Below the pieces are notes generated by a model, which saw nothing but the letters and a program-made list of their open reading frames with translations, had not been told where the DNA came from and did no database searches. A program made the position numbers and the translations under genes. From Streptomyces xanthochromogenes (GTDB lineage Bacteria > Actinomycetota > Actinomycetes > Streptomycetales > Streptomycetaceae), in NCBI RefSeq assembly GCF_014650455.1, contig NZ_BMUZ01000016.1, positions 162,358 through 226,357 on the forward strand: a stretch of 64,000 bases of DNA. Reading direction: 5' to 3'. This document shows, piece after piece, positions 57,256-64,000 of this stretch (the first letter of the stretch is position 1; every line of letters starts with the position of its first letter).

Positions 57256-60102
57256 TCACCGGCGGACCAGGCCCAGCTCGTCGTCCAGCCAGATCTGCTT
57301 CCCGCCCACCACCACGGGCTGCGGCTGCCCGTCGTGTACCGGCTGCCGCAGCACGGCGAGGTCAGCGAGCAGCGGGTGGTCAGCCCAGTCGGGAGGGACC
57401 TGGTGGGTCTCATTGCTGCGGTCAATCCAGTCAGCCCTGATGGGGATGGTGCGTTTCATGACCGCGCGCACATCCTGGATGCCCATGCGCCCGTCCGGTC
57501 CAGGGCCCGGCAGCGGCAACCGTCCCTCCGCGTCGAACGTGAGGCCTGTATCGGCCTGCTGGTAGATGCACAGGACACGGACAGAATCCGCGCCGAGGCG
57601 GGTGGATAGCTCCCATTCGTCCTCGCTGCCCTCCATATGGTGCAGAGAGCCAAGGCTGGTCACGCTCCTGGCCCGGGGGATGGCCACCATGTCGGCGACA
57701 CCGCGCTGAGCCAGAGCGTCCCCCACGTGCGCTGCCCACGCCGCCGATCGAGCAGGTGGTCTATCCCAGTCGAACCAGTCCCGGCGATCGCCATGCACGG
57801 CCTCCACCAGTTCCTGCACCTGGTCCGGGATCACCACAGGCTCACCTGCACGCTCAGCCAGCAGGGCGGAGGTTTCCGCCAGCAAGAACTCCGCATACAC
57901 CGTGCCCCATTGAGGCGGCACCGAGCCCGTCCCGGCCAGCGGATCGAGCACCATCAGGCGCGGCCCGTGGCGAACAGCCCAGGCAGGTCGCTCACCGACA
58001 GGCCGGCCCCGCCTGGCCCAGTGATCCTCGTGCCGCCAGCACCGCCCGGCCCGCTGCAGCAACAAAGCCAGCGGCGCCAGATCACTGATCACCAAGTCCG
58101 CGTCCAAATCGAGGGACTGCTCGACCACTTGAGTCGCCACGATAATGCGCCGGCGCGGACGCGGCCCACCGCGCCCCATCCCCCGCGTCACCTCCAGCGT
58201 GCGGGCCTCACGCACATCGCCCGGAAAACGGGCATGCAACAGCGCCAGCTCCCCATCCTCCACGCCGCGGGGGAAGAACCGCTTCTTCAGATGACGGTAG
58301 GTGGACTGGGCCTCAGGAACCGTATTGCACACCACCAGAACACAGCCCCGGTCCTCGACCACCGGCTCCAGCAACCCCTCGATCACAGCCAGCCGTTCCC
58401 GGCCGGGCTCCGATCCGACCGGCTCCACCCGCACGTCGAGGTCCATACGCCGCTGGGCTGACTGCGCCCTGCGCGACCCCTCAGAGATCTCATGACACTT
58501 ACCGCTGACCGCGTCCACGTACAGCCAGCCCGGGTACGGCGCCCGGAACGACCGCCTCTTCAGCTCAGAGAGAGCCTGACCGGCACCGCGCAGATACTCC
58601 TTGATCAGACGGTCACTCACCGACACCGGCAGCGTCGCCGACAACAAGATCACCGGAACCCCGTACGCCCCCAGCCAGTTCAGCAACCGCCCCAACAAAA
58701 CCTGCATATAAGGGTCATAAGCATGAGCCTCATCCACAATGAACGTCTTCCCAGACAACGCCAGAAGCCGCAGCGCATTGTGCCGCGCCGGCAACACCGC
58801 CATCAGCGCCTGATCAATCGTCCCCACCACATACTGCGCCAGCAACGGCCGCTTGGCACCACGCAGCCACCGCCTCGGCCGCATCTCAGCCTGATACCGC
58901 GACGCCCCACCCGCCTGCCCCTCACCATCCCCCACCAGAACCGGAGAGCCCACAGCCAACTCCGCGTCGGCATACGCGCTGCTGAGCCAGGCCATGCTGT
59001 GCGTCAGAGTCAGCCCCGCACCCCGCCCGCCCTGCCGGGCCACAACCCCAGCCACCCGCTCATGCATCTGATCGCTGGTAGCCATCGTGGGCAACAGAAA
59101 CGCGAACCCCCGCGTCCTGCACCGCCCAGACAGCACCCGCTCCGCTTCCAGAGCGCTCTCGGTCTTCCCATCCCCCGGCGCAGCCGTCACCAGCATGATC
59201 CCCGCCCCAGCGCCCCTACCGACGACCGACGAGAAATCCTCCATCACCGACTGCTGCAGCGCATTCGGCGACCCGCCGATCCCATACGCCTCAGCGAACC
59301 CCCGGCGCTCAAGATCGACACAGGCCAGCCCAGCCTCCTCCAGCAGACCCTCCGCATCCCGGCAGGAAACCGCGAAATGCTGCTCAAGCGAGACACCCAG
59401 AGACCGCTGACGCCCCCGCAGGTAATGCTCCTGACTCACCAGCCAGTCCGCCAAAATGACCAGCCCCGTCACCAGCACGCCCGCAGACGCCTTGAACTCA
59501 CCAGGCAACCGCGGATCACCTAGCGCACCACACACCGCAGCCGCATGCACCACCCTCTGCCGAGCCCACGAAACACCCCCGAGCAACTCCGAATGAGCCG
59601 ACCCACCCAACCGGCCCCACTCCAGCGACGAAAACCGCCCATGATGACCACCGACAACCTCAGCAAGGCGCCCCACCACATCACGCTCGTCCTCACCACC
59701 CAGACCGAGCGCAGCCAACACCGCAGGAAGCGCCTCCATCCCCGCAACATCATGCGGCAGCCGCTCCACACCGATCTTCCCCACATCACCGGTCAACCGA
59801 CCACTGAGCCCATCCCTGCCACGCGCGTCGCAGAACTGAAAGCCCGACAGCTTCCCCAGATCATGCAACCCACCACACAACCCCACCAGCGCACGCGCCC
59901 GTTCCTCTTCACCCTCCAACCCCATACCCGCAGCGATCACCCGCCGCTGACTCTCCGACAGGTAGCGGTCCCACAGGCACAACGCCATCGCCGCGGTATC
60001 CAGCAAATGACGCACCAGCGGATACAACGGCAACGCCTGATCCAGCCCCCGCGACTTCGCCCACACCGACTCATCCGGCTCCTCGCCCAACCACCGCATC
60101 AT
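57256..60102 (-). CDS. cas3: Cas3, HD nuclease-helicase
   Basis: 948 residues from ATG 60102, GGGAGGG upstream. The HD nuclease has H32, H80-D81 (GGLHDLGKLSG), H153-H154 (GGHHGRF) and D219 (ILADWLVS). The helicase has APGDGKT (308-314), DEAH (457-460) and LLSATLP (486-492), with later motifs VEQSLDLDADLVISDLAPLA, LLLQRAGRCWRH (motif VI). Degrades target DNA after Cascade binding. It lies upstream of cse1 by 560 bases and diverges from the 60.3-kb array. Frame is open above the start because of leader sequence. Its first 54 codons are duplicated at 63181-63337. Confidence 0.95.
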   Translation of the reverse strand: MMRWLGEEPDESVWAKSRGLDQALPLYPLVRHLLDTAAMALCLWDRYLSESQRRVIAAGMGLEGEEERARALVGLCGGLHDLGKLSGFQFCDARGRDGLSGRLTGDVGKIGVERLPHDVAGMEALPAVLAALGLGGEDERDVVGRLAEVVGGHHGRFSSLEWGRLGGSAHSELLGGVSWARQRVVHAAAVCGALGDPRLPGEFKASAGVLVTGLVILADWLVSQEHYLRGRQRSLGVSLEQHFAVSCRDAEGLLEEAGLACVDLERRGFAEAYGIGGSPNALQQSVMEDFSSVVGRGAGAGIMLVTAAPGDGKTESALEAERVLSGRCRTRGFAFLLPTMATSDQMHERVAGVVARQGGRGAGLTLTHSMAWLSSAYADAELAVGSPVLVGDGEGQAGGASRYQAEMRPRRWLRGAKRPLLAQYVVGTIDQALMAVLPARHNALRLLALSGKTFIVDEAHAYDPYMQVLLGRLLNWLGAYGVPVILLSATLPVSVSDRLIKEYLRGAGQALSELKRRSFRAPYPGWLYVDAVSGKCHEISEGSRRAQSAQRRMDLDVRVEPVGSEPGRERLAVIEGLLEPVVEDRGCVLVVCNTVPEAQSTYRHLKKRFFPRGVEDGELALLHARFPGDVREARTLEVTRGMGRGGPRPRRRIIVATQVVEQSLDLDADLVISDLAPLALLLQRAGRCWRHEDHWARRGRPVGERPAWAVRHGPRLMVLDPLAGTGSVPPQWGTVYAEFLLAETSALLAERAGEPVVIPDQVQELVEAVHGDRRDWFDWDRPPARSAAWAAHVGDALAQRGVADMVAIPRARSVTSLGSLHHMEGSEDEWELSTRLGADSVRVLCIYQQADTGLTFDAEGRLPLPGPGPDGRMGIQDVRAVMKRTIPIRADWIDRSNETHQVPPDWADHPLLADLAVLRQPVHDGQPQPVVVGGKQIWLDDELGLVRR

Positions 60103-60204
60103 CAGCACCCTCCCCGTGCAGCCGGCCCAACAACCCGGACCCCCAGCCAAGCACCCAGCACCGACAACACGCCCAGCACAGCGCTGTACCGTGCATCCAT
60201 GAAC

Positions 60205-60272
60205 CCAGCAGACGCCCCATCCCTTCATCTAAAGCAACGGCAAAGCCCCCGCTAGAGTGCAGGTCACGAAGA
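60205..60272 (+). promoter_or_regulatory. Leader of the 60.3-kb array, shared with the cas3 upstream region
   Basis: Read toward the array the segment contains AAAGCAACGGCAAAGCCCCC and GTGCAGGTCACGAAGA before the first repeat. Its reverse complement (CGTGACCTGCA, then GGGCTTTGCCGTTGCTTT) matches the leaders at 849 and 50529. It also carries whatever promoter drives cas3 leftward, so it is bidirectional. An almost identical copy lies at 63440-63508. Confidence 0.75.
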
Positions 60273-61642
60273 GTCCGTCCCGCCGACGCGGGGGTGATCC
60301 GTCACTGGAGAGCAATGTCTCAACCATCATGATGTCCGTCCCGCCGACGCGGGGGTGATCCGTTGTGGGCCTCGGCGATGTCGAGACTGTTCGGGTCCGT
60401 CCCGCCGACGCGGGGGTGATCCGATCGGTCTTGGTGATGCCGGAACAGTCCAAGGGTCCGTCCCGCCGACGCGGGGGTGATCCGCGGTCCGGACCCGCCT
60501 CAGCGATCCGGCGCAGGTCCGTCCCGCCGACGCGGGGGTGATCCGTCGAAAGGTGGAGCCTGCCGATCCTGCGGCCAGTCCGTCCCGCCGACGCGGGGGT
60601 GATCCGATGGCTCAGGAAACAAAGGATGTGCCCGGTGAGTCCGTCCCGCCGACGCGGGGGTGATCCGCCTGGGCCCGCCTCGCCCTCGACTGCTACGGGG
60701 TCCGTCCCGCCGACGCGGGGGTGATCCGGTCGCTCCGAGCGCGCCGTAGAAGCTGCCGGTGTCCGTCCCGCCGACGCGGGGGTGATCCGCCGCCGCGGCG
60801 CGGCTACCCGAGCCCGTACGGGTCCGTCCCGCCGACGCGGGGGTGATCCGATCTGGGCGGCCGCCAACCCGGCCATGGGCGAGTCCGTCCCGCCGACGCG
60901 GGGGTGATCCGCCGTTGGCGCTCATCGGGCGGCTCCCGCGGGTGTCCGTCCCGCCGACGCGGGGGTGATCCGGCAGCTGCATGGACAACGTTGGCGCTTC
61001 CCCAGTCCGTCCCGCCGACGCGGGGGTGATCCGCTTGCTATGCCGCTCTGTTCCCAGAGGCGCACGTCCGTCCCGCCGACGCGGGGGTGATCCGACCGGC
61101 GAGAGGTGGAACGGCCTGCCGTCTAGGTCCGTCCCGCCGACGCGGGGGTGATCCGCTCACGCCGTTGGACGACCGTCTTAACGGGTCGTCCGTCCCGCCG
61201 ACGCGGGGGTGATCCGCAGATCTGGGCACAGGCGCTCGCCGGAGACCGGTCCGTCCCGCCGACGCGGGGGTGATCCGTCAGCGACGGCACCGAGCACCTG
61301 GTCCGCTTCGTCCGTCCCGCCGACGCGGGGGTGATCCTCCATTTCGTCACGTGGAGAAACCGAGGGACCCGTCCGTCCCGCCGACGCGGGGGTGATCCGC
61401 CCACACCGAAGCCCACGCCGAAACCGTCCGGGTCCGTCCCGCCGACGCGGGGGTGATCCGGCCGTCAGGGCCGCACACAGGCGCCTATGGTCGTCCGTCC
61501 CGCCGACGCGGGGGTGATCCGCCACCCGAGGAGCAGGCCGCCGCCCTGGCCCGGTCCGTCCCGCCGACGCGGAGGTGATCCGTTCCAGCTTCAGCTCACA
61601 CAGCGCCGGACCGTGTCCGTCCCGCGACGCGGGGGTGCTCCG
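60273..61642 (+). CRISPR. Type I-E CRISPR array, 23 repeats and 22 spacers, divergent from cas3
   Basis: 29-nt repeats with 32-nt spacers at an exact 61-nt period from 60273 to 61615. The repeat begins GTCCGTCCCGCCGACGCG and ends GGTGATCCG. Variants lie at the distal end: the repeat at 61310 ends CCT, the one at 61554 has G to A in the stem, and the last (61615) lacks one base and has GTGCTCCG. Leader on the left, so transcription is rightward. The repeat differs at six positions from that of the main array. Confidence 0.97.
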
Positions 61643-61720
61643 GTAGTTGATCGGGGAGTGAGCACCGGACCAGTTTGGTGTTCGTGGTGGTCGGCTCGGT
61701 CCGGCAGGCGATAATCGAAG
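61643..61720. other. Short gap between array and AbiE-type pair
   Basis: Possible promoter for the gene pair at 61721 (GATAATCGAAGT just ahead of the ATG). No other feature. Confidence 0.35.
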
Positions 61721-62090
61721 TATGGCTGTTACGTCCTCCCGTTTGCAGGTGCCCAACGCCGGCGAGGTCCTGCGCGCCCGGTACACCCGGCGGCTGCCTG
61801 CCCGGCTGGAGGACCTGCGTGGTCCTGCACATGGCACGGTCGACCTGCCGCTGCATGTGGTTTGGTCGGGCAGGCGCTCCTTCGACGTGAGCGCCTTGCG
61901 TCCGCGGATGGGTCTGTACCGGACCGTCCTCGCCGAGGGGCAGCGGCAGGACGTGGTGGACTTCCTCAACCGGGACCTGCTCGTCGCCCAGTGGCCGGTG
62001 CTGCGGACCTTGATCAGCCGCCTGGTGCGTGACGTGTGGGAGGACGCCTTCCCCGAGCTGAGGTCTGTCCGGATCGCGACCGCCGTATGA
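61721..62090 (+). CDS. Small protein coupled to AbiEii-type toxin, putative antitoxin
   Basis: 122 residues: MAVTSSRLQVPNAGEVLRAR, YTRRLPARLEDLRGPAHGTV, DLPLHVVWSGRRSFDVSALR. A basic N-terminus then PLHVVWSGRRSFDV strand and helical C-terminus. It is not the classical winged-helix AbiEi, but its tight coupling (ATGA) to the nucleotidyltransferase suggests a partner or antitoxin role. Not otherwise recognised. Confidence 0.6.
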
Positions 62091-62782
62091 ACCTGACTGC
62101 TCTGCACCGTCGCCTGCTGGCCGACGTGCTCACCATCGGCACCCCCTACCCCCTGGTCATCACCGGCGGCTATGCAGTGCAAGCCCACGGGCTGGTCGAG
62201 CGCCTCAGTCAAGACCTCGACGTCGCCACCGAGAATCCCGCCCCCATGGGCGAGATCATCCGCACGGTCAGCGCCGGCCTCACCGGCCGCGGCTGGACCG
62301 TGCGGGAAATCGAGACCGACCCGCTGTCCGGACGGCTCATCGTTAGCGACCCCGACTCTGGTCAGGAATGCGAGGTCGACGTCCTCAAAGAAGCGTTCTG
62401 GGCGCCGCCCGCCGCGACCGAGTACGGCTTGGTCCTCTCTCTCGACGACGTGATCGGCACCAAGGTCCGGGCGCTGGCCGACCGAAGCGCGGTCCGTGAC
62501 CTCATTGACGTTCACGCCGCCTCCCGCCACCGCACGACCGCAGACCTCGAAACCCTCGGCCGCCGCCACGCCCGCACCGAATTCGATCTTCACGAGCTGC
62601 GCGACCACCTCGCTGGCGCCGAATGGTGGGACGACCAGGCATTCTACGACTACGGCCTCACCCCGGATGAGCTCGATACCCTGCGGGCCTGGGCCAATGC
62701 CTGGACAGCCGACCTCAACACCCGCCTCCACGCCGAGACCGGCGACAACCCCAACTACCTTGACCTCGACGCCGATGAATAG
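62087..62782 (+). CDS. AbiEii/AbiGii-type nucleotidyltransferase (type IV-like TA toxin)
   Basis: 231 residues, ATG overlapping the previous stop. LVITGGYAVQAHGLVERLSQ, DLDVATENP has the G-G-x-A-x-x-x-H plus D-x-D pattern of the AbiEii nucleotidyltransferase fold. ECEVDVLKEAFW adds the third Asp and SLDDVIGTKVRALADRSAVR, DLIDVHA is the conserved K/R-D-x-x-D-x-x C-terminal region. Such proteins block growth on phage infection, probably by adding nucleotides to tRNA. It sits between two CRISPR arrays. Confidence 0.8.
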   Translation: MNLTALHRRLLADVLTIGTPYPLVITGGYAVQAHGLVERLSQDLDVATENPAPMGEIIRTVSAGLTGRGWTVREIETDPLSGRLIVSDPDSGQECEVDVLKEAFWAPPAATEYGLVLSLDDVIGTKVRALADRSAVRDLIDVHAASRHRTTADLETLGRRHARTEFDLHELRDHLAGAEWWDDQAFYDYGLTPDELDTLRAWANAWTADLNTRLHAETGDNPNYLDLDADE

Positions 62783-62856
62783 AGGCGCGAAGGGCAACCG
62801 GGACGCCGGAGAGCGATATCCGCAGCAGGCGGGCGCGCCAAGCGCCGTACGGCACC

Positions 62857-63048
62857 TCACCTCTGAGTCGCTCGCGGCAGGACGCGGACGGCGCTGACCG
62901 CCTGGGTGGCGACAGTGTCTTTCGCCGCGGCGACGATCCGGGAACCGTCAGGCGCAACTGCGAAGTACGCGGGTGAGTCCGGGCGCAGGTCCGGCTGCCC
63001 GGTGTCCGCGTGGAAGGTGTTCGCCGTCACGTGCGCGGCCAGCTTCGG
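62857..63048 (-). pseudogene. DUF721 C-terminal remnant
   Basis: The minus strand reads KLAAHVTANTFHADTGQPDL, RPDSPAYFAVAPDGSRIVAA, AKDTVATQAVSAVRVLPRAT to the stop at 62857. D-T-G-x-x-D-L-x-P-D-S-P-A-Y is shared with the intact DUF721 gene at 48448. Its upstream end runs into a CRISPR-repeat-like unit at 63050, so the 5' part is lost. Confidence 0.65.
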
Positions 63049-63049
63049 G

Positions 63050-63186
63050 GTCCTCCCCGCCGATGCGGGGGCGGGCTCGGCCCAGCAGTGCGGCCGGCCT
63101 GGTGGCCCGCGTCTGCCCCGCTGACGCGGGGGTGCTCCGCCGCCAGGTGGTTGGTGCGGGCGGAGTCGATGTCCTCCGCCGCTGAC
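63050..63186 (+). CRISPR. Decayed array of three repeats, the last cut by a duplication joint
   Basis: Units start at 63050 (GTCCTCCCCGCCGATGCG, then GGGGCGGG), 63111 (GTCTGCCCCGCTGACGCG, GGGGTGCTCCG) and 63171 (GTCCTCCGCCGCTGAC), spaced 61 and 60. The third ends after 16 bases and passes directly into cas3-derived sequence. No leader remains on the left. This old array was joined to the copy of cas3-plus-leader. Confidence 0.65.
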
Positions 63187-63337
63187 TTTCCGACAGGTAG
63201 CGGTCCCACAGGCACAACGCCATCGCCGCGGTATCCAGCAAATGACGCACCAGCGGATACAACGGCAACGCCTGATCCAGCCCCCGCGACTTCGCCCACA
63301 CCGACTCATCTGGCTCTTCGCCCAACCACCGCATCAT
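63181..63337 (-). pseudogene. Truncated cas3, first 52-54 codons only
   Basis: ATG at 63337 corresponds to the cas3 start. It encodes MMRWLGEEPDESVWAKSRGL, DQALPLYPLVRHLLDTAAMA, LCLWDRYLSES before the joint at 63186, after which the frame runs into CRISPR repeat sequence. It keeps only H32 of the HD site; inactive. Confidence 0.85.
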
Positions 63338-63439
63338 CAGCACCCTCCCCGTGCAGCCGGCCCAACAGCCCGGCCCCCCAGCCAAGCATCCAGCACCGAC
63401 AAACACGCCCGGCCCAGCGCTGTACCGTGCATCCATGAA

Positions 63440-63508
63440 CCCAGCAGCCGCCCCATCCCTTCATCTAAAGCAACGGCAAAGCCCCCGCTAGAGTGCAGGT
63501 CACGAAGA
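63440..63508 (+). promoter_or_regulatory. Duplicated leader of the 63.5-kb array
   Basis: Identical to the 60.2-kb leader through AAAGCAACGGCAAAGCCCCC and GTGCAGGTCACGAAGA, with one difference (AGCAGCCG for AGCAGACG) further up. Being intact, it should still support transcription and spacer uptake. Confidence 0.75.
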
Positions 63509-64000
63509 GTCCGTCCCGCCGACGCGGGGGTGATCCGGCCGACCACGAGCGGATTGTCTCGCTGAAACGGTCCGTCCCGCCGACGCGGGGGTGATCCGCG
63601 CCACGGCCAGGCCATGAGCGGGATCAGGCGGTCCGTCCCGCCGACGCGGGGGTGATCCGGCCTGCTCGTCGGGGTCGAGGGCGGTCACGGCGTCCGTCCC
63701 GCCGACGCGGGGGTGATCCGCCTCGTCGAACCCGTAGACGAGGCCATCGTCCGTCCGTCCCGCCGACGCGGGGGTGATCCGGTCATCACGGGCGCGGCGA
63801 ACCAGGAACGCCTGTCCGTCCCGCCGACGCGGGGGTGATCCGTTCCTGCATGTGCGTACGCGAGCGAGCCAGGAGTCCGTCCCGCCGACGCGGGGGTGAT
63901 CCGTCGAAGAGCAGCGAGAGAAACACATCGAGGCCGTCCGTCCCGCCGACGCGGGGGTGATCCGCCCCTCCCGAATAAGGGAGGGGCCAGCATTCCGTCC
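63509..64000 (+). CRISPR. Type I-E CRISPR array, at least 8 repeats, runs off the window
   Basis: 29-nt repeats of exactly the 60.3-kb type at 63509 and every 61 bases to 63936, with GTCC of a ninth at 63997. Spacers are 32 nt and differ from those at 60.3 kb, so the array grew after or independently of the duplication. The eighth spacer (63965-63996) holds a perfect 8-bp hairpin, CCCCTCCC/GGGAGGGG. Repeats are uniform, which points to recent activity. Confidence 0.97.

Larger units (their letters stand above)
63177..63537. repeat. Duplicate of cas3 5' end, leader and first repeat (copy of 59942-60301)
   Basis: From CGCCGCTGACT at about 63177 to the first repeat end at 63537, the sequence follows 59942-60301 with roughly ten differences, about 97% identity. 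One single-base insertion lies near 63400. The left joint falls inside a CRISPR-repeat-like unit that shares CGCCGCTGAC with cas3, so microhomology between a repeat and cas3 likely joined them. To the right the copies diverge exactly after the first repeat, where spacer content differs. Confidence 0.85.

Noticed and set aside
57256..60228. Cas3 with 42-residue extension (MKGWGVCWVHG...)
   Set aside because: The extension is translated leader DNA; the ATG at 60102 has a strong ribosome site and is the family start.
60229..61416. Open frames with repeated PPRRRDG or ASAGRT motifs
   Set aside because: Same artefact over the 60.3-kb array.

Overview
The window reads as an accessory region of a Streptomyces or close actinomycete replicon. 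It has very high G+C with G/C-ending codons, frequent GTG starts, and families typical of that genus: DUF397 with DUF5753 regulator, SapA-like spore-associated protein, PF04672 methyltransferase, Tat and lipoprotein exports. Many transposase remnants, broken genes and toxin-antitoxin pairs are present, and I saw no rRNA, tRNA or core housekeeping operon.

0-29 kb is a mosaic. It starts inside a Tn3-type transposase gene and continues with a five-repeat CRISPR array far from any cas gene, orphan and secreted proteins, a DUF1906 glycosidase-like protein, small regulators around a perfect 24-nt palindrome, a decayed Doc-like toxin pair and two secreted HNH-type lipoproteins. At 21.4-28.5 kb lies a possible small pathway or export locus: AlkX-like protein, MFS transporter, unknown protein, two paralogous beta-propellers, a 2OG-Fe(II) oxygenase-like protein and an ArsR regulator.

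29.7-43.8 kb is a single minus-strand, mostly translationally coupled operon that I consider the most interesting part. It starts with an easily missed 48-residue precursor peptide carrying two GIQNVC repeats. A strong hairpin follows, then YcaO and TfuA (thioamide-type backbone modification), a NeuA-like CMP-transferase, a carrier protein, an aminoacyl-tRNA-synthetase-like amino acid:carrier-protein ligase, an acyl-CoA-dehydrogenase-like enzyme, a GT29 sialyltransferase-like protein, a HemW-like radical SAM protein, a DinB-fold protein, a TIM-barrel isomerase, an AroE-like and a D-2-hydroxyacid dehydrogenase, an RpiB-like isomerase, a stand-alone condensation domain and an MFS exporter. I infer a RiPP that is thioamidated and then decorated with a carrier-bound amino acid and/or a CMP-activated sugar acid. 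I know of no described pathway with this combination.

44-48 kb is a scar zone: a twice-frameshifted D-aminopeptidase gene, an IS5-family element with both inverted repeats, IS630 and IS-accessory remnants, and an intact ribbon-helix-helix/Doc-like pair behind a palindromic operator.

48-64 kb is a complete type I-E CRISPR-Cas locus (cas3-cse1-cse2-cas7-cas5-cas6e-cas1-cas2, minus strand) with an 18-repeat array at the cas2 end, a 23-repeat array diverging from cas3 and a third array running off the right edge. A 3-kb-distant duplication of the cas3 5' end plus leader plus first repeat founded the third array. An AbiEii-type nucleotidyltransferase pair sits between the two right-hand arrays. 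Four arrays, including the one at 0.6 kb, share a recognisable leader, but three repeat variants exist for one cas set.
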